DNA of 64,000 nucleotides, from contig DASYKS010000090.1 in assembly GCA_035995205.1 (NCBI GenBank), positions 62,001 through 126,000 of the forward strand, written 5' to 3'. The stretch is from DASYKS01 sp035995205 (GTDB taxonomy: Bacteria; Acidobacteriota; Thermoanaerobaculia; Multivoradales; UBA5704). The stretch's first letter is position 1, and each line of letters starts with the position of its first letter. The notes below the pieces were generated by a model. That model made no database searches, had not been told where the DNA came from, and saw nothing but the letters and a program-made list of their open reading frames with translations. The position numbers were made by a program, and so were the translations under genes. Shown here piece by piece: positions 53,495-61,700 of the stretch.

Positions 53495-55930
53495 ATGCTT
53501 CATGACCTCCGAATCGCCGTCCGCCAGCTGCTGCGCCAACCCGGCCTCACCGCGGCGTTGATCGCGACGCTGGCGCTCGGCATCGGCGCCACGACCGCCA
53601 TTTTCAGCCTGATCAACGCGGTGCTGCTCCAGCCGTTGCCTTACCCGAACCCGGATCGCCTGGTGCGCATCTGGGGGCGCTTCACCCAGCCCGACATTCC
53701 GCGGCTCCGGGCGTCGGAAAAAGAGGTGCTCGACTATCAGAAGAATTTCGGCTCGTTCGCGGCGGTCGCCGGCTTCGCCTATCGGGACGCGAATCTCACC
53801 GCGGGCGACCAGCCGGAACGGGTGCGGGTCTATTACCTGACCTACCAGTTTTGGCAGGTGATGGGGGTCAAGCCCGTGATCGGCCGGACGTTCGACAAGG
53901 CGGACGACCAACCGGGCGCGTCGCCGGTGGTCGTGATCTCGTACGGTCTCTGGCACCGCCGCTTCGGCGGCGATCCGGGGATTTTGGGCAAGGACGTCCA
54001 GCTCAACCTGACCCCCCGGGCGGTGATCGGCGTGATGCCGCAGGGCTTTTCCTTTCCGGACAAGGCGGAGGTCTGGGCGCCGTTCGGCATCGATCCGGCG
54101 AACCTGCCGCCGCGCCAGGTGCATTATCTGGAGGTCATCGCCCGGATGATTCCGGGCGTCTCGATCGAGCAGGCGAAGGCGGCCGTGCGTGCCCAGACCC
54201 GCAGATGGCCGAAGTTGTGGGCCGGGGTCTATCCGGACGACGGCGGCTGGGACACCGACGTCATCTCGCTGCTCGAACAGGAGATCGGCGACGTCCGCCC
54301 GGCGCTGTTCACCCTGCTCGGCGCGGTCGGTTTCGTCCTGCTGATCACTTGCGCCAACGTCGGCAGCATGCTGCTCGTCCGGGTCGAGGGGCGCTCCCGC
54401 GAAATCTTGGTCCGTTCCGCGCTCGGCGCCGGCCGTCGCGCCCTGGTGCGCCAATTCATGCTCGAAAGCCTGATCCTGTCGGCGATCGGCGGCGTGCTCG
54501 GACTGTTCGCGGCGTCGTGGGCGATCCGGGCCGTCGTGCTGCTGTTCCCGACCGCGATTCCGCGCGCGCAAGGGGTCGGCCTCGACGCCCGGGTGATGGC
54601 GTTCGCGTTCGGCGTCACACTGATCACCTCCCTGTTCGTCAGCCTGCTGCCGGCCTGGCACGGCTCGCGGCCCGATCTCTCCCAATCGCTCAAAGAGGCC
54701 TCCGCGACGACTCAGGGCGCCGGCAAGCAGCTGAGCCACCGGCTGCTGGTGGTGCTCCAGGTCGCCTTGGCCATCGCCTTGCTGATCGGCGCCGGCCTGT
54801 TGATCAGCAGCTTCTTCCGGTTGCAGAACGAAGCGGTCGGCTTCACTTCGCAGGGCGTGCTGTCGATGCAGATCTCGCTGCCGCGGGCGCGCTATCCCGA
54901 CGGCGGAGCTCAGACCGCCGGTTTCTTCGCCGATCTCGACCGGCGTCTGGCGAGCGAGCGGGGGATCGCCGCCGCGGGCGTCATCACCCATCTGCCGCTC
55001 GGCGGCACCAATTTCACCGCCACCCTGGTCGGTGAGGGGCGGCCGACGGGGGTCGACGCGGCGCAGCCGGAGCCGGGGCTCCGCTCGGTCACCCCGGGCT
55101 ATTTTTCGGCGTTGCGGATCCCCGTCCTCAAGGGACGGGCCTTTAGCGATTCGGACGACGCGCACGCGCCGCTGGTCGCGATCCTCGACCAACGGCTGGC
55201 CGCGAACCTCTGGCCGGGCAAGGAGGCGCTCGGCCGGCGAGTACACCGCGGCCCGCCGGACGGCGGAGAAGCGGACTTCCCCTGGCGCACCGTGGTGGGG
55301 GTGGTCGGCAACGTGCGGGACGACGGGCCGACGGCGCTGCCGAGCACGGAAGGAAACGTTTACTTTCCGATGGCTCAAGAGCCGGACCGGGGGGTCTACC
55401 TCGCCGTCCGCGCCGCCCAAGGCGATCCCGCCAAGCTGGCCGGCACGGTGCGCGCGGCGGTCCGCGCGATCGACCACGACCAACCGGTAGGGGACGTCGC
55501 GACCATGGACCAGCGGCTGGCCGACGTGCTCGCGCGGCCGCGCCTGTCGGCGATCCTGCTCGCCTCGTTCGGCGGCCTCGCGCTGCTTTTGGCCGCCGTC
55601 GGCATCTACTCGGTGGTGGCGCAGATGGTCGTCCGGCGCACCGGGGAGATCGGGCTGCGCATGGCGCTCGGCGCCGACCGCGGGACGATTCTCGCTCTGC
55701 TGGCGAAGCGGGGTCTGGGGCTGGTGGCGATCGGCGTGGCGTTGGGCCTGGGGCTCGCCTTGGCCTTGACCCGCCTGATCTCGAAGCTGCTCTATGGGGT
55801 CGTGGGGGGGTCGCTCCTCACCTATCTGTCGGTCTGCGGGCTGCTGGTGGCGGTCTCTCTGGTCGCGGTGCTCTGGCCGGCGCGGCGCGCCTCGCGTCTC
55901 GATCCGATCATCGCGCTGCGCCAAGAATGA
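53495..55930 (+). CDS. ADOP-family ABC permease (duplicated FtsX/MacB-type)
   Basis: 811 residues. An N-terminal DLRIAVRQLLRQPGLTAAL amphipathic start leads into a membrane segment (LIATLALGIGATTAIFSLIN), then a long periplasmic MacB-like domain. Next is a first FtsX four-helix region (about 270-390) with the LVRVEGRSREILVRSALGAG coupling stretch split around it, a second periplasmic domain, and a second FtsX region (about 685-800; GEIGLRMALGADRGTILALL). This layout and length match the acidobacterial duplicated orphan permease family. The start has AGGAGAT 8 bases upstream. It lies 45 bases after the dehydrogenase and 28 before the peptide exporter, so a role in export of or protection from the product is likely (inference). 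No partner ATPase of MacB type is adjacent. Confidence 0.92.
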   Translation: MLHDLRIAVRQLLRQPGLTAALIATLALGIGATTAIFSLINAVLLQPLPYPNPDRLVRIWGRFTQPDIPRLRASEKEVLDYQKNFGSFAAVAGFAYRDANLTAGDQPERVRVYYLTYQFWQVMGVKPVIGRTFDKADDQPGASPVVVISYGLWHRRFGGDPGILGKDVQLNLTPRAVIGVMPQGFSFPDKAEVWAPFGIDPANLPPRQVHYLEVIARMIPGVSIEQAKAAVRAQTRRWPKLWAGVYPDDGGWDTDVISLLEQEIGDVRPALFTLLGAVGFVLLITCANVGSMLLVRVEGRSREILVRSALGAGRRALVRQFMLESLILSAIGGVLGLFAASWAIRAVVLLFPTAIPRAQGVGLDARVMAFAFGVTLITSLFVSLLPAWHGSRPDLSQSLKEASATTQGAGKQLSHRLLVVLQVALAIALLIGAGLLISSFFRLQNEAVGFTSQGVLSMQISLPRARYPDGGAQTAGFFADLDRRLASERGIAAAGVITHLPLGGTNFTATLVGEGRPTGVDAAQPEPGLRSVTPGYFSALRIPVLKGRAFSDSDDAHAPLVAILDQRLAANLWPGKEALGRRVHRGPPDGGEADFPWRTVVGVVGNVRDDGPTALPSTEGNVYFPMAQEPDRGVYLAVRAAQGDPAKLAGTVRAAVRAIDHDQPVGDVATMDQRLADVLARPRLSAILLASFGGLALLLAAVGIYSVVAQMVVRRTGEIGLRMALGADRGTILALLAKRGLGLVAIGVALGLGLALALTRLISKLLYGVVGGSLLTYLSVCGLLVAVSLVAVLWPARRASRLDPIIALRQE

Positions 55931-55958
55931 TCCGCCAACCGTTCGACGTGGAGAAACT

Positions 55959-57650
55959 ATGCTGCTGCTGCTCCGAGTCTTCAAGTTCGTCCTCGTGCTC
56001 TCGCGCGAGGTTCGCGGGTCGCGTCCGTTGCTCTGGCTGGTGGTCGTTGCCGGTCTGTTGAGCGGCATCGCCACCACCGGGCTGATCGCGTTGATCAACC
56101 GGGTGTTGACCGGCCCGGGCGGCCCCGGCGCCGGCTTGACCGGAATCAACCTGACCTATGCCTTCGTCGGCCTCTGTTTCGGCTTGCCGCTGCTGCGCTT
56201 CGGCTCGACGGCGCTGCTGGTCAACCTGACCCAGAAGACGCTCTACCAGATGCGCCTCGTCTGGTGCCGCCAGATCCTTGCGGTGCCGATCCGCCAATTG
56301 GAGCAGCTCGGGCCGCACCGCGTGCTCGCGAGCCTGACCAACGATCTGGGCGCGATCACCGAGGCGCTTTTGATGGTGCCGCAGATCGTCATGCACTTCG
56401 GCGTCCTGGTCACCTGCCTGCTCTATCTCGGTTGGCTGTCGCCCCTGCTGCTCGGCTTCCTGCTCTGTTTCATGGTGCTCGGGCTGGTCAGCTACCAGAT
56501 CCCGCTCGCCAAGGCCTTTTCGATCGGGCGCCGCTCGCGCGAGCTGTGGGACGTGTTGGTGGGACAGATCCAAGCGGTCACCCACGGAGCCAAAGAGCTG
56601 AAGATGCACCGCGGCCGGCGCGAGGCGATGCTCGACCGGCAGATCGAGCCGACCGCTCGCATGCTCAAGCGCCTGATCACCGTCGGGACCTACGTCTGGT
56701 CGGCCGCGTCGAGCTGGGGGCAGGTTCTGTTCTTCGTCGCGATCGGCTTGCTGCTGTTCGTCGTCCCCGCGCACCGGCCGATGCCGACCTCGGTGCTGCT
56801 CGGCTACAGCGTCACGCTGATCGCCATGATGACGCCGCTCGAAGGGATCCTCGCGGGGATCCCGCGCCTGACCACCGCGAGCATCGCGATCCACAAGATC
56901 GACGAGCTCGGCCTGTCGCTGGGCGCCGCGGCGGTCGAACGGGATGCCGATCCCGCGGCGGTGCCCACGTCCTGGCGCCGGCTGGAGCTTGCCGGGGTCG
57001 AGCACACGTACAAGAGCGAGGCTTCGGGCGAGATGTTCGCGCTCGGTCCCGTCGACCTGTCGTTTACGCCGGGGGAGCTGGTCTTTCTGATCGGCGGCAA
57101 CGGCAGCGGCAAGACCACGCTCGCCAAATTGCTCCTCGGGCTCTATACGCCGGAGCGCGGCGAGCTGCGCCTCGACGGCGAAGCGATCACCGACGCCAAC
57201 CGCGACGCTTTCCGCCAGCTGTTCGCCGTGGTGTTCTCGGATTTTTACCTGTTCGACACCCTGCTCGGGCTCGACAACGCCAACCTCGACGCCGAGGCGC
57301 TGCGCTACCTGCGCGAGCTGCAGCTCGATCGGAAGGTGAAGATCGAGCAAGGGGAGCTATCGACGGTCGACCTCTCCCAGGGCCAACGCAAGCGGCTCGC
57401 CCTGCTCACCGCCTACCTCGAAGATCGGCCGATCTACCTGTTCGACGAATGGGCCGCGGACCAGGACCCGACGTTCAAGGAGGTCTTCTACCGCGAGATC
57501 CTGCCCGCGCTCAAAGCCCGCGGCAAGACCGTGTTCGTGATCAGCCACGACGATCACTACTACGACACCGCGGACCGGATCGTGAAGCTGGACTACGGGC
57601 GGGTGGAATCGGACCGGCGGAAGGTCCCGGCGCCGATGGCGGTGGCCTGA
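55959..57650 (+). CDS. Cyclic-peptide ABC exporter, SyrD/PvdE-like (fused membrane and ATPase domains)
   Basis: 563 residues. Six predicted membrane helices in the first 310 residues, then one nucleotide-binding domain: Walker A GGNGSGKTT (379-387), signature LSQGQ (472-476), Walker B IYLFDE (492-497) and switch His530. The FDEWAADQDP sequence after Walker B is characteristic of the SyrD/PvdE cyclic-peptide transporter family, which moves NRPS products across the inner membrane. I took the ATG at 55959, just before MLLLLRVFKF, because the longer frame overlaps the permease gene and starts with non-membrane sequence. It is the last gene of the + strand unit. Confidence 0.93.
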   Translation: MLLLLRVFKFVLVLSREVRGSRPLLWLVVVAGLLSGIATTGLIALINRVLTGPGGPGAGLTGINLTYAFVGLCFGLPLLRFGSTALLVNLTQKTLYQMRLVWCRQILAVPIRQLEQLGPHRVLASLTNDLGAITEALLMVPQIVMHFGVLVTCLLYLGWLSPLLLGFLLCFMVLGLVSYQIPLAKAFSIGRRSRELWDVLVGQIQAVTHGAKELKMHRGRREAMLDRQIEPTARMLKRLITVGTYVWSAASSWGQVLFFVAIGLLLFVVPAHRPMPTSVLLGYSVTLIAMMTPLEGILAGIPRLTTASIAIHKIDELGLSLGAAAVERDADPAAVPTSWRRLELAGVEHTYKSEASGEMFALGPVDLSFTPGELVFLIGGNGSGKTTLAKLLLGLYTPERGELRLDGEAITDANRDAFRQLFAVVFSDFYLFDTLLGLDNANLDAEALRYLRELQLDRKVKIEQGELSTVDLSQGQRKRLALLTAYLEDRPIYLFDEWAADQDPTFKEVFYREILPALKARGKTVFVISHDDHYYDTADRIVKLDYGRVESDRRKVPAPMAVA

Positions 57651-57692
57651 ACCTCCGACCTCCGACTTGTGGGGGACCGCGGTTGAAACGAC

Positions 57693-57719
57693 GGGGCGAC
57701 CGATCCGACCGGTCGCCCC
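57693..57719. terminator. Inverted repeat between convergent genes, possible bidirectional terminator
   Basis: GGGGCGACC at 57693-57701 pairs perfectly with GGTCGCCCC at 57711-57719 around a 9-base loop. It lies between the stops of the exporter and the haloperoxidase. Neither side has a good U-tract, so Rho-independent function is only possible. Confidence 0.5.
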
Positions 57720-57728
57720 GAAAACCTG

Positions 57729-59501
57729 TCAGACCGTAACCTTCTCGCCGTTGAAGCGGGTGAGGGTAAACCCGGAGAACGACGGCTGGGGCACGGTCGC
57801 CTTCTGTTCCGCCAGCGTGCGCAGGGCGCATTCCTCGCCGAGATGGTTGCCCTGCTCGCTGTCGACGCGGTAGTGGACGCCCAGGCTGTTGCGGCCGAAA
57901 GTGATGTTGCTGCACAGCTTGTTCAGCTCGCCGCCGATCGTCAGCGGCGGGCCGTCTTTGCCGGCGACGTACGGGATCAGCTCGGTGCCGTCGGCGTTCG
58001 GCTGCACCGGTTCGGGCCATGGCACGGTCTCGTCGTACCAGGCCTTGAGGATCGTGATGCAGGCCCCGGCGAACGTGGCATGGACCGAGACGTACGACGG
58101 ATGGGTCGGCGCGCCGTAAGTCATCTGCGGCAGCAGGTAGGAGCCCTGCTCGATCCCGAGCCGGTCCTTGTTGACTTTCTGGTTCGCCTCGAACCGTAGG
58201 TCGAGCACGGGCGATTTCATCAGGTCGTCGTGGATCGGGTATTCGCGCTTGCCGGTCTTCAGGAAGTGGACCAGCCCACCCCCCTGCTCCGGGCGCAGAT
58301 AGCGATGCACGTTCCACTTGACGTAGAACGCGTTGCGCGCGACGTGGACGCCGCCCAGCAGCTGCGCCAGGTGGGCCGCGCCGAAGGTTGGGAAGCCGAA
58401 CTGGCGGTTGCTTTTCATGTAGGGATTGGCCTGCGTAGTGCGCACGCCGGCCACGCCCGCGAGGACGATGAAGGAGCGCAGGTAGAGGGAATAGATGTCG
58501 TCCTGCGCCGACAGGCGCGCCAAATCACGTCCGTTCCTGATGAACCGCGAGACCGGATCGCGCGGCTCTTCCTGCGGCGGCCACTTGACGAAGCCATTGA
58601 GCGCGTCCAGCCACTCGGCCGGATGGGTGAGGAAGTCGCCGCCCGCCAGGTTGGTGCTGATCTTCGGGTTGATCGGGATGCCGTCGTAGCGGAACCGCTG
58701 GAGCAGGATCTGCGAGACCGGCGGGCCGTCGGTGACGCCGGGGTACGGCGCGCGGAACAGCGTCTGCGGCGTGACTTTGCCGGTCGTCGGATCGCGCGGT
58801 CCGGGGTTGCCGGAGAGGCGCGAGAGATCCTCGCAAGCCTGCTTGACCAGCGGGCTGCTCGGATATTCGAGGTGCGGCACGTCGTGGAGCACCGACATCC
58901 AATAGAGCTCCGCGAGCTGGGTCGCGTACTCGCGGCTGGCGATCGGCGGCGGCGGCGGCGTTGCGATCGCGGCCGAGTCCGGACCGTCGAGGTTGAACGC
59001 CAAGCCGCCGATGGCATCCTGAAAGCCGAACCGGCCGCCCCCGGGCACCGCGTCCAGCGCCTTGAAGTCGCCGGTCGCGATCGCCTTGTGCATCATGTCG
59101 TAGGCGGCCTTGTCGACCTCGCCGAACTCGTTGTGGGGGAGCGTCTTGTGGAAGTTGCCGATGCGGGACGGGTAGAGCTCCTCGTCGCCGTTGGTCGGAT
59201 GCTCGGGGATGCCGAGCTTCCGCTGGCGCTCGGCCGCCTCGACGCGGACCTTGTAAGCCGCCTCGGCGCGCTGGGCACCCTTGGCGGGGGCGATCTCCTC
59301 GGCCCGCGCGGGCTGGCCGCCGAGAGCCGCCAATCCGAGCCCGGTGATTCCGGCCGCTCCTCCGGCCAGGGCTCCCGAGAGTCCGACGGCGGTCAAACCG
59401 CTCACGCCGCCGAGGAACTGGCGGCGGTCGAGGCCTCGCTCAACGGCTTCTTCCGAGTCGGTCTCCGGCTTCTGGGTCTCTTTCAGCATCAGTGTCTCCA
59501 T
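57729..59501 (-). CDS. Vanadium-dependent haloperoxidase, Tat-exported
   Basis: 590 residues. The N-terminus has a Tat signal (LDRRQFLGG at about 24-32 followed by a long hydrophobic, Ala/Gly-rich segment), so it acts outside the cytoplasm. The vanadate site matches the algal bromoperoxidase spacing: Lys395 and Arg403 (8 apart), His467, Ser472 and His474 (HPSYVSVHATF), and Arg537 followed 6 residues later by the vanadate-ligand His543 (GRNSLGVHYRVD). It would oxidize bromide or iodide (possibly chloride) with hydrogen peroxide. It faces the NRPS unit tail to tail and need not belong to it, but halogenation or oxidative cyclization of the exported peptide is conceivable. Start ATG at 59501; a second ATG five codons in is an alternative. 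Confidence 0.93.
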   Translation of the reverse strand: METLMLKETQKPETDSEEAVERGLDRRQFLGGVSGLTAVGLSGALAGGAAGITGLGLAALGGQPARAEEIAPAKGAQRAEAAYKVRVEAAERQRKLGIPEHPTNGDEELYPSRIGNFHKTLPHNEFGEVDKAAYDMMHKAIATGDFKALDAVPGGGRFGFQDAIGGLAFNLDGPDSAAIATPPPPPIASREYATQLAELYWMSVLHDVPHLEYPSSPLVKQACEDLSRLSGNPGPRDPTTGKVTPQTLFRAPYPGVTDGPPVSQILLQRFRYDGIPINPKISTNLAGGDFLTHPAEWLDALNGFVKWPPQEEPRDPVSRFIRNGRDLARLSAQDDIYSLYLRSFIVLAGVAGVRTTQANPYMKSNRQFGFPTFGAAHLAQLLGGVHVARNAFYVKWNVHRYLRPEQGGGLVHFLKTGKREYPIHDDLMKSPVLDLRFEANQKVNKDRLGIEQGSYLLPQMTYGAPTHPSYVSVHATFAGACITILKAWYDETVPWPEPVQPNADGTELIPYVAGKDGPPLTIGGELNKLCSNITFGRNSLGVHYRVDSEQGNHLGEECALRTLAEQKATVPQPSFSGFTLTRFNGEKVTV

Positions 59502-60016
59502 GGAGCGCGCGCCGGGCGTCTAGGATCTGCGCCAACTCCAAAATCAGGGGTTCTCGATGCCTCGGCGGCCGCGCGGTCGCCCAGGTTGGGAAGGGGCGGA
59601 AGGGAGGCTGAATCATAGCGCACCGACCGATGCAGTAGGGGCGCACCTGCGTGTGCGCCCCCGTGGATCGGAATGGATGTACATCCCCCGATCGACAGGG
59701 GCAGACACGCAGGTCTGCCCCTACATCTGCGGTCGTATCGGCGGGACGTACATCGACGGGTAGGGGCGCACCTACGTGTGCGCCCTGGTACATTCCCCGA
59801 TCGCCAGGGCAGACACGCAGGTCTGCCCCTACATTTGCGGTCGTATCGGCGGGACGTACATTGACGGGTAGGGGCGCACCTACGTGTGCGCCCGGTGCAT
59901 CCCCCGATCGCCAGGGCAGACACGCAGGTCTGCCCCTACATCTGCGGTCGTATCGGCGGGACGTACATCGATGGGTAGGGGCGCACCTACGTGTGCGCCC
60001 TGTTGTTCGAATTCGG
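59502..60016. repeat. Interspersed palindrome array (REP/BIME-like), gene-free 515 bp
   Basis: Two palindromes alternate. P1 (GGGCGCACCTACGTGTGCGCCC type) occurs at 59636-59660, 59761-59785, 59869-59893 and 59976-60000. P2 (GGGGCAGAC, 6-base loop, GTCTGCCCC) occurs at 59698-59721, 59806-59830 and 59913-59937. Linkers are also conserved (TCGTATCGGCGGGACGTACAT after each P2), giving a unit of about 107-125 bp repeated about three times. All open frames here are by-products of the repeats. The array ends 16 bases from the stop of the transposase gene, its probable mobilizer. Confidence 0.9.
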
Positions 60017-60850
60017 TCAGATTCGCCATGCATCCCCCGGTGCCGGAGCTGCTGCGTTTGGGTTTTCGCGGTCCCACGCCCAACGCGCCGGATTGTCAAG
60101 GATGTATTGTCGGATGCTAGCCAGAGATTCCTCATCGCGAACGATGTGTTCGTAGTAATTGCGCTGCCATAATTTACCGGCAAACGGTTGCCATCCCAGG
60201 GTTTTCACCCCGCGAATGTATTCGTTCGTCGTCATCGTTTTGAACCATTGCACGAACGTGGGTAGGGGCGCGTCTGGTAGGGGGGCACCTATGTGTGCGC
60301 CCCGTTTTGCGCCCGGGTGTTCATCCCGATCACCGGGGCAGACACGCAGGTCTGCCCCTACGTTTGTGGTGGCGTCGGTGGCGACAGGGCAGACACGCAG
60401 GTCTGCCCCTACATCTGCGGGCGTATCGGCGGGACGTACCTCGACGGGCAGGACCGTAGGTAGGGGCGCACCTACGTGTGCGCCCTGTTGTAGGTGTGCG
60501 CCCTGTTGTACCTGTGCGCCCTGTTGTACCTGTGCGCCGGGTTGTTCACCGCCCCGGTACTCACCGCGATCGGTGTCCGCGCCGACGATAACGATGACAC
60601 CGTGAAAATGATTGGGCATGACGACATATTCGTCCGTTTCCGCGGTCGGAAATTTACGGTCCAATTCCAACCACCACCGTTCGACCATCCTTCCGGCATC
60701 GTTCAGATGCATTTCCTCATCAGCCACATCTCCGAATAGGGACAAGCGATCTTGCGCGCAGAGAGTCACGAAGTACGCCCCCTCCTGACGGTAGTCATAT
60801 CCCTTCAGGCGGATGGAACGGCGGTGATGCCTGTCGGAATTAAACGACAT
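60017..60850 (-). CDS. RAYT/IS200-like Y1 transposase carrying in-frame palindromic repeats
   Basis: 277 residues from the ATG at 60850, which has GGGAG just upstream; the GTG one codon earlier is less likely. The N-terminus (HHRRSIRLKGYDY, GAYFVT) and HUH motif (MPNHFHGV, His81/His83) with LWQRNYYEHIVR (candidate Tyr232/Tyr233) identify a REP-associated tyrosine transposase. The two family halves are residues 1-100 and 197-277. The middle 95 residues are mostly translated palindromes: GAHVGAPLP and GAHIGAPLP (P1) and VGADLRVCP twice (P2), plus short GAQVQQ repeats. The frame is unbroken, so it may still be functional, but activity is unproven. GC is clearly below that of the NRPS genes. Confidence 0.88.
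   Translation of the reverse strand: MSFNSDRHHRRSIRLKGYDYRQEGAYFVTLCAQDRLSLFGDVADEEMHLNDAGRMVERWWLELDRKFPTAETDEYVVMPNHFHGVIVIVGADTDRGEYRGGEQPGAQVQQGAQVQQGAHLQQGAHVGAPLPTVLPVEVRPADTPADVGADLRVCPVATDATTNVGADLRVCPGDRDEHPGAKRGAHIGAPLPDAPLPTFVQWFKTMTTNEYIRGVKTLGWQPFAGKLWQRNYYEHIVRDEESLASIRQYILDNPARWAWDRENPNAAAPAPGDAWRI
60277..60545. repeat. REP-like palindromes inside the transposase coding sequence
   Basis: P1 copies at 60277-60302 and 60461-60485; P2 copies at 60335-60358 and 60386-60410. These are followed by three short direct repeats of the type TGTGCGCCCTGTTGTA between 60492 and 60540. The same palindromes make up the array at 59636-60000 and the pair at 61076-61156. All are read in frame by the transposase. 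Confidence 0.88.
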
Positions 60851-60932
60851 CACATCTCCCTCTCGATGAGCCTTTCTGGAAGATTCAAAATTAACTCCAC
60901 CTGGGCACGCTGATGACTCTTTGAATTTCCGT

Positions 60933-60962
60933 TGCCGAAAGTATGTCTCAGATTTCTCTCCA
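60933..60962. repeat. Direct repeat, copy 1
   Basis: TGCCGAAAGTATGTCTCA is identical to 61543-61560, followed by a similar 11-12 bases (ending TCTCCA in both). The copies are about 610 bp apart and bracket the two gene remnants and one palindrome pair. Confidence 0.75.
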
Positions 60963-61075
60963 ACGATCCGCTACGAAGAAGTGGCTTTTCCCCAGGACCG
61001 CCGAGCACCAGTCCAGCATCGAGGCGGGGAGATCGTCACAGCCATCCTACAAGAAAGGGCATCGGTGGCCGTTTG

Positions 61076-61156
61076 TAGGGGCGCACCTATGTGTGCGCCC
61101 CGTTTTGCGCCCGGGTGTTCATCCCGGTCACCGGGGCAGACACGCAGGTCTGCCCC
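61076..61156. repeat. P1/P2 palindrome pair
   Basis: P1 at 61076-61100 (GGGGCGCACC, GTGTGCGCCCC) and P2 at 61133-61156. This is the outlying copy of the same repeat family as in the 59636-60000 array. The downstream linker TCTGCGGTCGTATCGGCGG is also conserved. Confidence 0.88.
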
Positions 61157-61172
61157 TACATCTGCGGTCGTA

Positions 61173-61298
61173 TCGGCGGATTTCGACGACGGTGCCGTCC
61201 GCGTTGACCGCGACGGAGGGCTGCATGCCGTTGATGTACCTGACGCTATTGCCGAACCGGGCCAGACCGCCGGTCAATGTTCCAACTTGGTAGAGCAG
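61173..61298 (-). pseudogene. Remnant of a secreted repeat-protein gene
   Basis: On the - strand one frame reads LLYQVGTLTGGLARFGNSV, then YINGMQPSVAVNADGTVVEI. This resembles the roughly 45-residue repeat (YRVG...W.S..YD.G..PSVA.N..G.VVEVH) known from exported bacterial proteins. Only one repeat is left; it has no own start, and it runs at the downstream side into the palindrome pair. It is probably the tail of a destroyed gene joined to the nuclease remnant next to it. Confidence 0.5.
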
Positions 61299-61510
61299 TC
61301 CTTCCCCCACCCCTCGGACTCGATCTTGCGATGGAGGTGATCGCCGATGCGCCAATAGAGGCCGATCAGCTCGGCGTACACAGCTCGCACGGCTTGCTGG
61401 CGGGCAATCCGGATCAGCTCGACGATCTCGTCGAAACCGCTCTCGACCGGCGGCACGACCAGGGCTTTCGAGCGAACCGATGTCGCCTTCCGTGCGGGCT
61501 TCTTGTTCAT
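61274..61510 (-). pseudogene. Truncated DUF1016 (YhcG-type PD-(D/E)XK nuclease) N-terminal fragment
   Basis: From the ATG at 61510 (GGTGGGGGATCGATC upstream) the product is 78 residues. Residues about 20-70 (FDEIVELIRIARQQAVRAVY, then ELIGLYWRIGDHLHRKIESE) match the start of DUF1016/YhcG proteins, which normally exceed 300 residues. Similarity ends right after GWGK; the following CSTKLEH and stop are foreign sequence, in which the neighbouring repeat-protein remnant begins in another frame. The catalytic nuclease domain is absent, so it is non-functional as a nuclease. Confidence 0.7.
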
Positions 61511-61542
61511 GATCGATCCCCCACCTTCAACAACCCATCCAG

Positions 61543-61571
61543 TGCCGAAAGTATGTCTCAATTCCTCTCCA
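61543..61571. repeat. Direct repeat, copy 2
   Basis: Second copy of the repeat at 60933-60962, located just upstream of the truncated nuclease gene on its coding strand. It could be a leader or promoter segment, or a target-site or recombination scar. Confidence 0.75.
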
Positions 61572-61647
61572 GGCCTCGCTGATGCTTTCGCCCACTCAGC
61601 GCCTGGGAAAGTGCTCCTCCAGACTCACGCACCCCCGCCGTCACCGG

Positions 61648-61681
61648 AAAAAAAGGGCGGCCCGCGACCGCGGACCGCCCC
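61648..61681 (-). terminator. Intrinsic terminator of the 142-residue hypothetical gene
   Basis: Read on the - strand: GGGCGGTCCGC, loop, GCGGGCCGCCC, then seven T. This is a strong GC-rich stem (one G-U pair) with a U-tract, 20 bases after the stop codon at 61701. Confidence 0.88.
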
Positions 61682-61700
61682 GAGACGGGGGAGACGAGGA

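Larger units (their letters stand above)
60851..61172. other. Gene-free decayed stretch between transposase and gene remnants
   Basis: No supported gene. It contains the transposase promoter region, one copy of an 18-30 bp direct repeat (60933-60962) and a P1/P2 palindrome pair (61076-61156). The P1-to-P2 linker of that pair (CGTTTTGCGCCCGGGTGTTC) is the same as in the copy inside the transposase gene, so the two probably arose by duplication. Confidence 0.7.

Noticed and set aside
59557..60172. Open frames on the + strand across the palindrome array
   Set aside because: They consist of translated palindromes and linkers, and have no separate start signals.
60853..60853. GTG as transposase start
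   Set aside because: The next codon is ATG with better spacing from GGGAG and matches the usual family N-terminus.
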